A DNA stretch of 64,000 nt from NCBI RefSeq assembly GCF_000967545.1, contig NZ_JXXV01000028.1, forward strand, positions 124,001 to 188,000, written 5' to 3'. Source of the stretch: Vibrio galatheae (lineage in GTDB: Bacteria; Pseudomonadota; Gammaproteobacteria; Enterobacterales; Vibrionaceae). Numbering within the stretch: the first letter of the stretch is position 1; every line of letters begins with the position of its first letter. A program made the position numbers and the translations under genes. Under the pieces are notes generated by a model. It was not told the origin of the DNA and did not search any database. It saw only the letters and a list, made by a program, of their open reading frames with translations. This document shows positions 27,292-36,840 of this stretch, piece by piece.

Positions 27292-30120
27292 ATGTCTTTA
27301 CCATACGATAGCTCAAGACGTAAGTTTATGAAGCAGTGCGTGATTGGTGGTGTCACCATTTATAGCGCTCCGATGCTTATGAATAGCGTCCACGCCGCAG
27401 AAAATAATCCGATTGAAAAAATTCGTGCTAATTGGAGTACGGACAATAAACCAAATTTTCGTTTCGATGCCATCGAAAAAGTGACCGGACAAAAAATCTA
27501 TGGCCGCGATTACCGCGCTGTGGACATGCCAGATTGGCCAAATGAACAGCATCATGCACTGATTATTCGTGCTTCTATCGCCAACCGCGTGTACTTAGGC
27601 TTCGATATTTCATTCTTGCCTGCGGACATTCAGCCATACAAAGTGATTACCGCTGAAGACTTAGCTGCAAATAATATTGATTTAATTGAAGAGTTTGGCG
27701 GTAACATGCTGCTGGAAAAGGGTAAAACGCCTGATTATCTTGGTCAAGAGATTGCCGTTTTACTGTTTGACTCATTTGCTGCCTTCAACAAAGCGAAAGG
27801 CCGTATTCAGTTCAACAAAGATGTTGTGCAGTATGGCGAACAAACCGCGGTTGTTGCTGACGCAAAAGACCCATATGCAGCATGGCGTATTGTTCGCGAA
27901 GAGGGCCCACTAGGTTTAGCCGACCACTACAGCACTCTGCAAGATGGCCTGTTCTTTCCGAACTATGTTGAACGCCGCCCTGTATGGCCAGACGCTGAAA
28001 ACAGCATGGCAGATAATGGCAAGCGTGGCATGTACTATGCCGAGCAGCTACAAAACGATGTTGCGAACCGTGATGATTGGTTTGTGCTCGACCGTACCTA
28101 TCAGACTCAATCAATTGAGCCCATGGCTTTTGAGCCAGAGTCGTATAACGGCTGGTATGACCGCGCGGCTAAGACTCTGCATATTGTCATTTCTAGCCAG
28201 TCAGCTCAGCATTTCTATTATCATGCAGGGCACGTTATCGCTAAGAGTCCACTCGCGAGCGACATTAAAAATGTAGTGGTTCATACGCCTTATATCGGTG
28301 GTGGCTTTGGCGCGAAAGATCACACCCAATTTGCATACTATGGCATTTTGGCGTCGATGTTTGCTAAAGCTCCAGTACGTATTGCCAATGACCGTTTTGA
28401 GCAGTTCCAGTACGGTTTGAAACGTCATCCTTTCAAAATGGCCAATCAACTGGCATTTGATAAAAAGACCAAGAAAATCACAGGTTTGGTATCGGATATG
28501 GAAGTCGACGGCGGTGGCCGCATCAACTTCTCTGGTTCAGTGACTATGGTTGGTGCGAGTGCGCTTCAAGGGGTTTACTACATCCCTCGTAACGACATCA
28601 CCGCCGTATGTTACCCCTCGCAAACACCACATGCTGGTTCTATGCGTGGTTACGGGACACTGCAGTCGATGTCAGCGATGGAAATGATGTTTAACGAAGC
28701 GGCAGCCGAGCTAGATATCGATCCAATTGAACTGCGTAAGATTAACGCGCTGAAACCAGGCGAACGTAATACCCAAGGTGCACGACCAAATGGTGATATG
28801 CGCTACGTAGAAATGCTAGAAATGGCAGAGAAGCATCCGACTTGGATCAATCGTCAGTCAGCTAAGCAAGCCTTTGAAGCTAAAAACCCAGGTAAACTTT
28901 ATGGGGTGGGTTTCGGTATTGTGTCAAAAGACTACGGTACGGGTGCCGCGGCGCCATCTTCCAGTGTGGAGCTAACGCCTGAAGGTAAGATCATCGTTAA
29001 GACTTGTTCGGTTGAAATGGGGACAGGTATCGACACGTCGCAAGGTAATCTTGTCTCTAAATACCTGGGCTCAGCCGCCGACGAAGTAGAAATGGCGGTG
29101 ACAGAAGAGTTTGATGCCATGGAACTGTTCGATACTGACAGCCCATACATCATCTCGCAAGATCGCCAGGATGAAATGTCTAACAATCCACGTTGGACAC
29201 CAGTGGTTTCAATGGCGACAGCAGCAAGTATGTCGAGCTTCTACCAAACGCAGACCACAGAGCAAGCTGCGCGTATCTTGTTCGAAAAAACACTGTTCCC
29301 TGCTGCGGTTGAAATCTGGAGAAATCGTTACTTCAACGGCGAATTAGCGACTCCAGACTTCTTAGATATTTCAGAAGCGCGCTGGAGCGAACAAGGCTTA
29401 ACGATCAAAGGCTACCCACCGATTGACTTGGCAACGCTTGCGAGCAAAGCGCATCTTGATGGCATGATCACTGGCGTTATGACGCACGCGTTTAACCGCT
29501 GGGCATGGGCTTCTGCGGAATTCGAAATCAATGGTGAGCTGCAACGCTATCCGCTAGATGCAATTGCCGTCAAACGCGGTATCGGAGCACGCAACGTGAA
29601 AACCAACCGCTTTGGCTACCAAGTGATTGAGCGTAAGAGTGTCGATTATCCAAAAACTCAACTTAACAATGCGATGGTAACCTACTATGCACCTTGTGCA
29701 ACGCTGGCTGAAATTGCGGTAGAAAAAGCGTCAGGCAAAGTTGAAATTCTATCGACTCACACTTGGCTAGAACCAGGTAAAGTGCTCGTCGAACAGCTTG
29801 TTGAAGGCCAGATTGAAGGCGGTCTAACCATGGGCGTTGGCCACGCACTGTATGAATACTTACCAAGAAACGAACACGGCGCAGGCAACGGTACGTGGAA
29901 CCTTAACCGTTATCAGGTGCCACTGGCGCAGCACAACGGTGTATGGAACATGAACTACACCTTGCTACCGCCATTGTCAGAGTCAGACCCAGCCAAAGGT
30001 ATTGGTGAAGTGGTCATGATCCCTGTCGTACCCGCCTTGATTGAAGCGATCTATCAGGCAACCAATACCCGTTTTTACCACACGCCCGTTAGAGCTAAAG
30101 ATATTGTAGAGGCACTTTAA
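27292..30120 (+). CDS. Periplasmic molybdenum hydroxylase large subunit (xanthine dehydrogenase-like)
   Basis: 942 residues. A Tat signal SRRKFMK (8-14) ends near VHAAENN, so the folded cofactor-loaded enzyme is exported. The xanthine oxidase fold is shown by GGGFGAK (336-342, molybdopterin), MRGYG (451-455) and the catalytic Glu in GIGE (903-906). Context (XdhC, urate catabolism, purine permeases) suggests oxidation of hypoxanthine or xanthine to urate. The family also contains aldehyde, isoquinoline and nicotinate oxidoreductases, so the substrate is inferred. ATG at 27292 with AGGGGA upstream is preferred to TTG at 27274. First gene of a three-subunit operon with no FAD subunit. Confidence 0.85.
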   Translation: MSLPYDSSRRKFMKQCVIGGVTIYSAPMLMNSVHAAENNPIEKIRANWSTDNKPNFRFDAIEKVTGQKIYGRDYRAVDMPDWPNEQHHALIIRASIANRVYLGFDISFLPADIQPYKVITAEDLAANNIDLIEEFGGNMLLEKGKTPDYLGQEIAVLLFDSFAAFNKAKGRIQFNKDVVQYGEQTAVVADAKDPYAAWRIVREEGPLGLADHYSTLQDGLFFPNYVERRPVWPDAENSMADNGKRGMYYAEQLQNDVANRDDWFVLDRTYQTQSIEPMAFEPESYNGWYDRAAKTLHIVISSQSAQHFYYHAGHVIAKSPLASDIKNVVVHTPYIGGGFGAKDHTQFAYYGILASMFAKAPVRIANDRFEQFQYGLKRHPFKMANQLAFDKKTKKITGLVSDMEVDGGGRINFSGSVTMVGASALQGVYYIPRNDITAVCYPSQTPHAGSMRGYGTLQSMSAMEMMFNEAAAELDIDPIELRKINALKPGERNTQGARPNGDMRYVEMLEMAEKHPTWINRQSAKQAFEAKNPGKLYGVGFGIVSKDYGTGAAAPSSSVELTPEGKIIVKTCSVEMGTGIDTSQGNLVSKYLGSAADEVEMAVTEEFDAMELFDTDSPYIISQDRQDEMSNNPRWTPVVSMATAASMSSFYQTQTTEQAARILFEKTLFPAAVEIWRNRYFNGELATPDFLDISEARWSEQGLTIKGYPPIDLATLASKAHLDGMITGVMTHAFNRWAWASAEFEINGELQRYPLDAIAVKRGIGARNVKTNRFGYQVIERKSVDYPKTQLNNAMVTYYAPCATLAEIAVEKASGKVEILSTHTWLEPGKVLVEQLVEGQIEGGLTMGVGHALYEYLPRNEHGAGNGTWNLNRYQVPLAQHNGVWNMNYTLLPPLSESDPAKGIGEVVMIPVVPALIEAIYQATNTRFYHTPVRAKDIVEAL

Positions 30121-30122
30121 TC

Positions 30123-30653
30123 ATGAGCATGATCAGTTTAACCATCAACAACAAGTTGTACGGGCCGTTGGAAGTTGATCCTGAAGTGAAGATGACCGAC
30201 TTTCTACACGAATACCTTAACTTAACTGGCACCAAGTTCGGTTGTGGTCAGGGGGTATGTCAAGCTTGTACCATCATTGTCGATAACGAAGATGGAAGCA
30301 GTGATACGATACGTACTTGTATCACTAACGCGGTCGTACTCAACGGTAAAAAACTGCGTACCATCGAAGGCCACGCAGAAACCAACAAGCAAGGAGAAAT
30401 AATCGCTCTGCACCCTGTGCAAGAAGCCTTTGTTGAGAACTTCTCTTTCCAATGCGGTTGGTGTACGTCAGGCTTCACTAATAAGACTGTCGCTTTAGTT
30501 GAAAATCTAAAACGTAACCCGATTGCCAAAGATCAGGTTCAACACGTTATTGAAACTGAGCTGAAGGATCACGTTTGCCGATGTACTGGCTATGTTAAAT
30601 ACTACAAAGCGGTCAAAGAGCTGATCTTATCGACAGAAGGAGCAACGATATAA
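30123..30653 (+). CDS. [2Fe-2S] subunit of the molybdenum hydroxylase
   Basis: 176 residues carrying two clusters: plant-type C41, C46, C49, C66 and the helical-domain C111, C114, C152, C154. This matches small subunits of cytochrome-linked Mo hydroxylases (IorA/CoxS type). It has no signal peptide, so it would be exported bound to the Tat-bearing large subunit. It passes electrons from the Mo centre to the haems of the next gene product. It follows the large subunit by 2 nt and its TAA overlaps the cytochrome start by one base. Confidence 0.92.
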   Translation: MSMISLTINNKLYGPLEVDPEVKMTDFLHEYLNLTGTKFGCGQGVCQACTIIVDNEDGSSDTIRTCITNAVVLNGKKLRTIEGHAETNKQGEIIALHPVQEAFVENFSFQCGWCTSGFTNKTVALVENLKRNPIAKDQVQHVIETELKDHVCRCTGYVKYYKAVKELILSTEGATI

Positions 30654-31876
30654 TGAAAAAACTCGCTCCTTTAGCGCTGTTAATGGCCATCAGTCCGATG
30701 ACGATGGCCGAAGCCGATAACGAACTTATCAAAAAAGGTAAATACCTCTCTGAGCTATCGGACTGTTACGCTTGTCATACCGCAGAAGGCGGAGAGCCGT
30801 ATGCCGGTGGGTTAGCGTTTAAAACTCCGTTCGGTACCATCTACTCAACCAATATTACCTCTGATAAGCAGCAAGGTATTGGTGGTTATAGCTTTGAAGA
30901 GTTTGATAAAGCGATGCGTCACGGTGTTGCACCAAAGGGTAACCTGTACCCTGCCATGCCGTACACTTCGTTTGATAAAATCACTCAAGAAGACATGCGT
31001 GCGCTGTACGCCTACTTCATGGATACCAAGCCATCTTCACAGCCAAATTCTGAAAATGACGTGATGTTCCCGGCCAATATCCGCACCGGTCTAAAAGCTT
31101 GGAACTTGCTTAACCACAGCCCACAAGAATTTGTCGCAGATAGCAGCAAGAGCGATGATTGGAACCGCGGTAACTACATCCTCAACAGTTTCGGTCACTG
31201 TGGCGAATGTCATACTCCTCGTGATATGACCATGGCGATGGATCATGGTCAGCACTACCAAGGTGCGATGATTGGAAATGTGTGGGCACCGGATATTACT
31301 CCAGAAGCGCTTATCGAGCAGGGTTGGAGCACTCAAGATGTGAAACATCTTTTGAGCACAGGTTACTCACGCAAAGGCACGGTTGTTGGTGAGATGTACA
31401 CCGCGATTTACCACAGTTTAAGTAAGTTTGATGAGCGGGATCTGCAAGCTGCTGCCACTTATTTGCTTGATAGTGACGAAGAAATAGCAGGTAAGTCGCT
31501 AGCGTTCAACATTGATGCCAACCAAGGTGAAGGGTACCAGCTTTACATGGGTTACTGTGCTGGCTGTCACGGCATTGAAGGTGAAGGTAAACCGAACTTT
31601 GCTCCTGGCTTAGCGGGTAACGGCTCTCTTGTTCATGACAACAGCGTCAACCTACTGGTTGCGACGTTATTTGGTATTAAGCCGCAGCACTACTCTACCT
31701 TGGTGTCATTTGATGATATGCCAGCCTATGGCGGCAAACTCAATGATGCCGAGCTGACTGGGCTAGTTAACTACCTCAAGGCCGCCTTTACTGAATCGCC
31801 TGTTCGCTACACTGAAGCGGAAATAAGCGCTCTACGTAAAGAAGTAGAAGACAATCAGAAAAATGCCGCTCACTAA
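30653..31876 (+). CDS. Tri-haem cytochrome c subunit of the molybdenum hydroxylase
   Basis: 407 residues. A signal peptide (about 1-19, ending MTMAEA) precedes three CxxCH haem sites: CYACH (about 37-41), CGECH (about 182-186) and CAGCH (about 303-307). The arrangement resembles cytochrome subunits of membrane-associated alcohol and aldehyde dehydrogenases. It is probably periplasmic, passing electrons to the respiratory chain. It replaces the FAD/NAD module of classical xanthine dehydrogenase. Translationally coupled to the FeS subunit and followed by a terminator. Confidence 0.92.
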   Translation: MKKLAPLALLMAISPMTMAEADNELIKKGKYLSELSDCYACHTAEGGEPYAGGLAFKTPFGTIYSTNITSDKQQGIGGYSFEEFDKAMRHGVAPKGNLYPAMPYTSFDKITQEDMRALYAYFMDTKPSSQPNSENDVMFPANIRTGLKAWNLLNHSPQEFVADSSKSDDWNRGNYILNSFGHCGECHTPRDMTMAMDHGQHYQGAMIGNVWAPDITPEALIEQGWSTQDVKHLLSTGYSRKGTVVGEMYTAIYHSLSKFDERDLQAAATYLLDSDEEIAGKSLAFNIDANQGEGYQLYMGYCAGCHGIEGEGKPNFAPGLAGNGSLVHDNSVNLLVATLFGIKPQHYSTLVSFDDMPAYGGKLNDAELTGLVNYLKAAFTESPVRYTEAEISALRKEVEDNQKNAAH

Positions 31877-31903
31877 TCTGCTTCTCTTGAAAGCTTGATA
31901 ATT

Positions 31904-31955
31904 AGAGGAATGGTCGGGGCGCATTAGAGCAAAGTGCCCGACCAGACCTCTTTTT
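31904..31955 (+). terminator. Intrinsic terminator after the molybdenum hydroxylase operon
   Basis: AGAGG (31904-31908) with CCTCT, and TGGTCGGG (31911-31918) with CCCGACCA (31937-31944), form a two-part stem with a small internal loop and end in five T. It separates the three structural genes from xdhC, so the maturation genes may be expressed from their own promoter or by read-through. Confidence 0.85.
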
Positions 31956-32008
31956 GTTTGTCTGTAACCTGCCTTACTAATCAAATTTAATGACTCTTGG
32001 AGCCAAAG

Positions 32009-33031
32009 ATGTCGAATCATTTGTTGTCCCTACTAACTCAATGGCGTGATCTCAAAGATGAAGCTAATTGGGTGCTAGGGACAGTGTATAAAACCGAAGG
32101 CCCAGCTTATCGAAAAACGGGCGCAATGATGCTGTTTAGTGACTCCGGACATCAACTCGGTATGCTCAGTGGTGGTTGCCTTGAGTCCGACATTCACTTA
32201 CACGCGCGTAAAGTTGTGCTCAATCAAAAGCCGGCGACTCTGACTTATGACGGCAGTGATGAAGATGACATGGCATTCCAGCTAGGCATTGGTTGCGGTG
32301 GTACGGTACATATTCTTTTGCAGCCATTAACGGTTGAAAATGACTATTTAGGGCTTGTCCAAGTATTGGATGCACTAGAGCATCATCACACTGGCTATTT
32401 TTACCAAAAAGTTTCAAATAAAGAGATCGCGGCGCGTTTTGTGGTTGAGCCAAGGTCAAATGAGCAGCAACGTGCTCAGTTACTTGAGCAGGAAGACGGC
32501 TTGTGGCTATGTACGCCGACTGAAGCGCCCCTGCATCTGTTGATTGCAGGGGGGGGAATTGATGCGCGGCCTGTCGCCCAGCTTGCTCACCAACTTGGTT
32601 GGCGAGTCACCCTATGGGACCCAAGACCTGCCAATGGTCGTATGGAATATTTCCCCAATATCTCTAGACGCTTAAACGGCACAGCAAGTGACCTTAATGC
32701 CTATTGCCAGCAACACAGCGTACAGGCAGCGGTATTGATGAGCCATAACGTCACACTAGATGCACAGGCACTTGCAGCAATGGCTGGAGTGCAGCTCAAA
32801 TACGTAGCACTACTTGGGCCAGTCAACCGCCGCGAGCGTGTTATCGAGCAGTCTGGTATTGAGCTAAACCAGCTCTCTGCTCCATTATCAGGTCCAGCAG
32901 GGCTAGATATTGGCGCCGAATTGCCAGAAACCATCGCCTTGTCAATTCTGGCAGAGTGCCAAGCTGCTATCACAAAAACCAGTGCTCGTTCTATTAGTGG
33001 TGTGTTAGAGAAAGCAGGTAACGTCCAATAA
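32009..33031 (+). CDS. xdhC: XdhC-type molybdenum cofactor insertion protein
   Basis: 340 residues of the XdhC/CoxI family. The N-terminal domain has EGPAYRKTGAMMLF and GMLSGGCLESD (about 50-60). The C-terminal Rossmann domain has LLIAGGGIDARPVAQL (about 177-192). XdhC binds molybdenum cofactor, promotes its sulfuration and inserts it into the hydroxylase in the cytoplasm before Tat export. The start at 32009 has GGAG 6 nt upstream; an earlier TTG at 31997 is less likely. Followed by the nucleotidyltransferase gene one base later. Confidence 0.92.
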   Translation: MSNHLLSLLTQWRDLKDEANWVLGTVYKTEGPAYRKTGAMMLFSDSGHQLGMLSGGCLESDIHLHARKVVLNQKPATLTYDGSDEDDMAFQLGIGCGGTVHILLQPLTVENDYLGLVQVLDALEHHHTGYFYQKVSNKEIAARFVVEPRSNEQQRAQLLEQEDGLWLCTPTEAPLHLLIAGGGIDARPVAQLAHQLGWRVTLWDPRPANGRMEYFPNISRRLNGTASDLNAYCQQHSVQAAVLMSHNVTLDAQALAAMAGVQLKYVALLGPVNRRERVIEQSGIELNQLSAPLSGPAGLDIGAELPETIALSILAECQAAITKTSARSISGVLEKAGNVQ

Positions 33032-33032
33032 T

Positions 33033-33644
33033 ATGGAAACTAAAGAGATGAAAGTCGCCTTAATGATTATGGCTGCTGGCGAAAGCAAGCGCTTTGGTGG
33101 TTGTAAGCAGCTCAGCCAAGTCAGTGACGATCATAGCTTACTTTCCCATGCCATCGAACAAGCCGTTAACGCCCAAATAGGTCCGGTGTTTGTCGTTACC
33201 GGCCGATGGCATAATGAAATTGATCAAGTGCAGCAACAAGGAGCGTTCGCTACCGTGCCACTTCTGCATTGCCCGGATTGGGCGCAAGGGCTAGGTCGCT
33301 CTATCGCTTATGGGGTAGAAATTCTCGCGCCAGACTACAACGCGATTTTGATCACCCTTGCTGATCAAGTCGCCCTCACCAGTGAAGATTTTCACCGATT
33401 CGTTGAGTTAGCCAGCAAAGAGCACATCGTATGCTCACACTATAACGGTAAACGAGGTGTGCCTGTGCTGTTTCCAGCGTGCTATTTTCCACAGTTAACT
33501 CAGCTAAATGGCGAACACGGTGCTCGTAGCCTATTACGCGGTGAACAATTTCCCATTCGCGAAATCACTCTGCCACATGCGAAATATGATATCGATACGC
33601 CACAAGCACTGGCTGAGTTTAAAAAGATAGCAGGTCACTTTTAA
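33033..33644 (+). CDS. MobA/MocA-like molybdenum cofactor nucleotidyltransferase
   Basis: 203 residues with the NTP-transferase signature MIMAAGESKRFGGCKQL (about 10-26) and acidic motif LITLADQVAL (about 108-117). MocA-type enzymes make the cytosine dinucleotide form of the Mo cofactor used by xanthine dehydrogenase-family enzymes, which fits this context; specificity is inferred. The start could be 33033 or the ATG at 33048. Coupled to xdhC and closed by a strong terminator. Confidence 0.85.
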   Translation: METKEMKVALMIMAAGESKRFGGCKQLSQVSDDHSLLSHAIEQAVNAQIGPVFVVTGRWHNEIDQVQQQGAFATVPLLHCPDWAQGLGRSIAYGVEILAPDYNAILITLADQVALTSEDFHRFVELASKEHIVCSHYNGKRGVPVLFPACYFPQLTQLNGEHGARSLLRGEQFPIREITLPHAKYDIDTPQALAEFKKIAGHF

Positions 33645-33740
33645 CGAGTTCATGCCCTCGAATATCAAGCCCCAGTTATTCTCCGAGCAAGTGACAACGA
33701 TTTATATCTAAAAATAACAACCTTTTATAAGAGATAATAA

Positions 33741-33780
33741 AAACCCACATGAGGTTATTTAATCTCATGTGGGTTTATTT
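33741..33780. terminator. Intrinsic terminator between convergent operons
   Basis: AAACCCACATGAG and CTCATGTGGGTTT form a perfect 13-bp stem around a 10-nt loop, followed by TATTT. The A-rich left side lets it work for the minus-strand deaminase as well. Confidence 0.88.
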
Positions 33781-33797
33781 AAAGGCAAGCGATTATA

Positions 33798-35159
33798 TCA
33801 CTCTCCGAGCGCTTTACGTGCTAATTTTGCCGCTGCGCGCTTGTGGCGATCCATTAGTTGATGAATATCGACACCAATGACTTCGCCATTTAATACCCGC
33901 CAGTGGCCTGCAACCATCACTCGGTCAGCTTGTTGTGCGCCACACAGCAATAAGGCAGCGAGAGGGTCGTGACTGCCAGAGAAGCGGATATCATCAAGCT
34001 TGAACATCGCAATATCGGCTTGCTTGCCGACACTCAACTCACCGATGTCACTGCGGCCCATGGCTTGTGCAGAACCTTTAGTTGCCCAGCGCAGTGCATC
34101 AAAATGGCTGACGTTTGCCGAGCCATATTGTAGGCGTTGCAAATACATCGCCATCCGTACTTCGGCAATCATGTTGGAGCCGTCATTAGAGGCCGAACCA
34201 TCAACGCCTAAGCCAACTTTGACACCTGCTGCTTCAAGATCGTTGTTTTTACAAATCCCAGAAGCGAGCATCATATTGGAAGTGGGGCAGTGACTGATCC
34301 CAACGCCAGCCTGACCCAGTCGACGAATCTCTTCGCTGTTGAAATGGATGCCGTGCGCAAGCCAGGTTCTGTCATTTAACCAGCCGACGTCTTCTAGGTA
34401 ATCGACCGGGCGCAAGCCAAATTTCTCTACGCAGAAGTCTTCTTCATCGAGTGTTTCACACAGATGAGTGTGCATCATGACGTTTTCTTGTTTGGCGATT
34501 CGCGCGGTCTCTTTCATCAGGTCGGTGGTGACGGAGAACGGTGAGCAAGGTGCTAGCGCAATTTGTGTCATCGCGCCTTCGCCCGGCTGGTGGTACTGGC
34601 GAATCAGGCGATAGCTGTCATCGACAATCGCTTGTTCAGTTTGAATGGTGTGTTGGGGTGGCAGGCCGCCATCTTCAACGCCAAGGCTCATAGAACCGCG
34701 GGTGAAAATAGCTCGTACCCCTAGCTTTTGCGCAGCTTCAACCTGCAGGTCAATGGCATGCTCCAGTCCCTGTGGCAAAAGATAATGATGATCCGAGGCC
34801 GTGGTACAGCCAGAGAGCATCAATTCAACCAGCGCTAGCTCGGTGGCGACGCTCATCATCTCTTCATCGAGGTTGGCCCAAACGGGATAGAGGCTTTGGA
34901 GCCAATGAAACAGCTCTTTATTTAACGCATCAGGGTAAGCGCGGGTTAAGGTTTGATAAAAGTGGTGATGGGCATTGATAAGGCCCGGGGTGACAACATG
35001 CCTTGAGGCATCGACCACATAGTCAATCTGGTGGGAGGGGGTTGCATGTTTGGCAACAAGCTCGACAATGTGATTGCCTTGCACAACGACGCCGCCTTGG
35101 GCATCTTGTGTGCTGCCAGTGTAAATTGCCAAAGGATTCTTAATCCAGATGGTTTCCAT
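33798..35159 (-). CDS. 8-oxoguanine deaminase (amidohydrolase)
   Basis: 453-residue metal-dependent amidohydrolase. Metal ligands are visible at H64-x-H66 (NAHHHFYQTLTRAYP), HTHLCET (about 233-239), HGIHF (about 270-274) and the Asp of GLGVDGSASND (about 321-331). The NAHHHFYQ signature is that of the 8-oxoguanine deaminase branch, which makes urate directly from 8-oxoguanine; guanine or another oxidised purine is the alternative substrate. Last gene of the minus-strand hiuH-permease-permease-deaminase cluster. Confidence 0.85.
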   Translation of the reverse strand: METIWIKNPLAIYTGSTQDAQGGVVVQGNHIVELVAKHATPSHQIDYVVDASRHVVTPGLINAHHHFYQTLTRAYPDALNKELFHWLQSLYPVWANLDEEMMSVATELALVELMLSGCTTASDHHYLLPQGLEHAIDLQVEAAQKLGVRAIFTRGSMSLGVEDGGLPPQHTIQTEQAIVDDSYRLIRQYHQPGEGAMTQIALAPCSPFSVTTDLMKETARIAKQENVMMHTHLCETLDEEDFCVEKFGLRPVDYLEDVGWLNDRTWLAHGIHFNSEEIRRLGQAGVGISHCPTSNMMLASGICKNNDLEAAGVKVGLGVDGSASNDGSNMIAEVRMAMYLQRLQYGSANVSHFDALRWATKGSAQAMGRSDIGELSVGKQADIAMFKLDDIRFSGSHDPLAALLLCGAQQADRVMVAGHWRVLNGEVIGVDIHQLMDRHKRAAAKLARKALGE

Positions 35160-35226
35160 TCATAGTAGTCCTTAGCCGTCTCAGCCATTTCAGGGGAGAG
35201 GGTCTTAAACGTTTAGTTGCTGTTTA

Positions 35227-35281
35227 GCTAGGAATGCCTAGCCGGGGTATTGTTATTGAGCTCAACCTTACGATTGAGCTC
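35227..35281 (-). repeat. Two tandem hairpins between permease and deaminase genes
   Basis: GCTAGG/CCTAGC (35227-35242, loop AATG) and GAGCTCAA/TTGAGCTC (35258-35281, 8-nt loop) are perfect stems in the 139-bp gap. Neither has a T-run, so they may act as mRNA processing or stability elements that set unequal expression of permease and deaminase. Confidence 0.5.
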
Positions 35282-35298
35282 GGGTCTCCTTTTGAAGT

Positions 35299-36708
35299 CT
35301 ATTCGGTGGTTTTCGCCGCCAATTTACTTTCGATTGCTTGTGGTTGTTCATTGTCATCAGATTTACGAATGATTTTTTCTTCCACCTGCACTTTACTCTC
35401 GGTCAGCGCTTCACGTACTTCTTTGTTGCTCGATTTCGGTAGCAACTGATGCATTAACACAGTGATGATGGTACCTGTAGTGATGCCTGAGTGAAGAAAG
35501 CTGGCAATATCATGCGGTAGGTGTTGCAGTAAACGTGGCTCGAAAGTTACCGCTAAACCAGAGGCTAAACCGACACAGATGACCAAAGCATTACGTTTGG
35601 TATCTGCCGCCATAATTAACATACGGATACCCGCATAAGCAATCATGCCGAACATGACAAAACCGACACCGCCCAGTACAGGTTTCGGAATGGTGACCGC
35701 AACTGCCGCTAGTTTGGGGAATAAGCCCGCCAGAATTAATAGGCCGCCTGTTGCTGCCACTACGTATCGGCTGGCAACACCCGTGATGCCCACGATACCG
35801 ACGTTTTGGCTAAATGACGCCAGTGGCATGGCGGTTAAAATTGAAGACAATGTGCTGCCTAAGCCATCGCCCAGCAGGCCACGTTGGAGGTCTTTACCGG
35901 AAATCTGCTTATTACAGTTGTTCGCCAGTGCCATAAAGTCACCCGTGGCTTCTGCAATCACAACAATGTAAACCAAGCTCATACTGACAATCGCGCTGGC
36001 CTGAAAACTTAAACCGTATTTGAGCGGTTCTGGACCACCGACCCAAGCTGCCGAAGAGACGTCGTCGAGATTAACCATTCCGAGTGACAGTGCGACCACA
36101 TAGCCGCCAGCAAGGCCAATCACAATCGCTGATGCCGCAACCGCCCCTTTACAGTAAACCGATACCGCGACAACGATGCCGAGCGAAATAATCGCAAGGA
36201 AGAGTTTAGGCAGCGTAGCAAAGTTTTCACTCGCGGCCGGCGCATCACCGACCCAGTTCATGGCGACAGGCAAAATGGTTAAACCGATAAGTGTCACAAC
36301 CACGCCACTGACCACCGTTGGGAACAGCTTGCGAACTTTGTCCATATAGAAGCTGGCGATGATCACCACCAATGAGCCAACCAGTGCTGAGCCCATAATA
36401 CTAGCCACCCCACCTTCACGGCCAATGGCGATGGCTACGCCGAGAAACGCAAAACTTGACCCCATGACCACAGGTAGACGGATACCAACCGGGCCAAGAC
36501 CGATACACTGCGCCATGGTGACGATACCCGAGGCGAGTAGCGCAGCATTGATCAAGGATACGATTTCATCATTAGGTAATCCGATAGATGCACCAACAAT
36601 CAGAGGCACGGCAACAATACCACCAATAGAAGCGAGCATATGTTGTAAGGCGAGCAGTAAGGTAAGGCCATGCGGTGGCTTTTGATTAAGTGTATAGAGA
36701 AGTTTCAT
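35299..36708 (-). CDS. NCS2-family urate/xanthine-type permease
   Basis: 469-residue inner-membrane nucleobase transporter with about 12-14 hydrophobic spans and a charged C-terminal tail (about 425-469). The NAT signature region reads SFSQNVGIVGITGVASRYV (about 295-313). LQHMLASIGGIVAVPL near the N-terminus is typical of NCS2. Urate or xanthine uptake is inferred from signature and context. It lies between deaminase and guanine-type permease on the minus strand. Confidence 0.85.
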   Translation of the reverse strand: MKLLYTLNQKPPHGLTLLLALQHMLASIGGIVAVPLIVGASIGLPNDEIVSLINAALLASGIVTMAQCIGLGPVGIRLPVVMGSSFAFLGVAIAIGREGGVASIMGSALVGSLVVIIASFYMDKVRKLFPTVVSGVVVTLIGLTILPVAMNWVGDAPAASENFATLPKLFLAIISLGIVVAVSVYCKGAVAASAIVIGLAGGYVVALSLGMVNLDDVSSAAWVGGPEPLKYGLSFQASAIVSMSLVYIVVIAEATGDFMALANNCNKQISGKDLQRGLLGDGLGSTLSSILTAMPLASFSQNVGIVGITGVASRYVVAATGGLLILAGLFPKLAAVAVTIPKPVLGGVGFVMFGMIAYAGIRMLIMAADTKRNALVICVGLASGLAVTFEPRLLQHLPHDIASFLHSGITTGTIITVLMHQLLPKSSNKEVREALTESKVQVEEKIIRKSDDNEQPQAIESKLAAKTTE

Positions 36709-36800
36709 TGGTTATACCTCGGAGAGAAGATCCTTGTTCTCTCGTTGATTGGACAATTGACTTCTACAAACTGCGTAGGGTCACGAGTGTTTCGTTAATA

Positions 36801-36832
36801 AACCTAACCCAAGTGCTTGCTCAGGTTAGGTT
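36801..36832 (-). terminator. Hairpin after the guanine-type permease gene
   Basis: AACCTAACC and GGTTAGGTT form a perfect 9-bp stem with a 14-nt loop. On the minus strand it is followed by TATTAA, a weak T-run, 9 nt past the stop codon of the permease. Confidence 0.55.
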
Positions 36833-36840
36833 GGATGGGA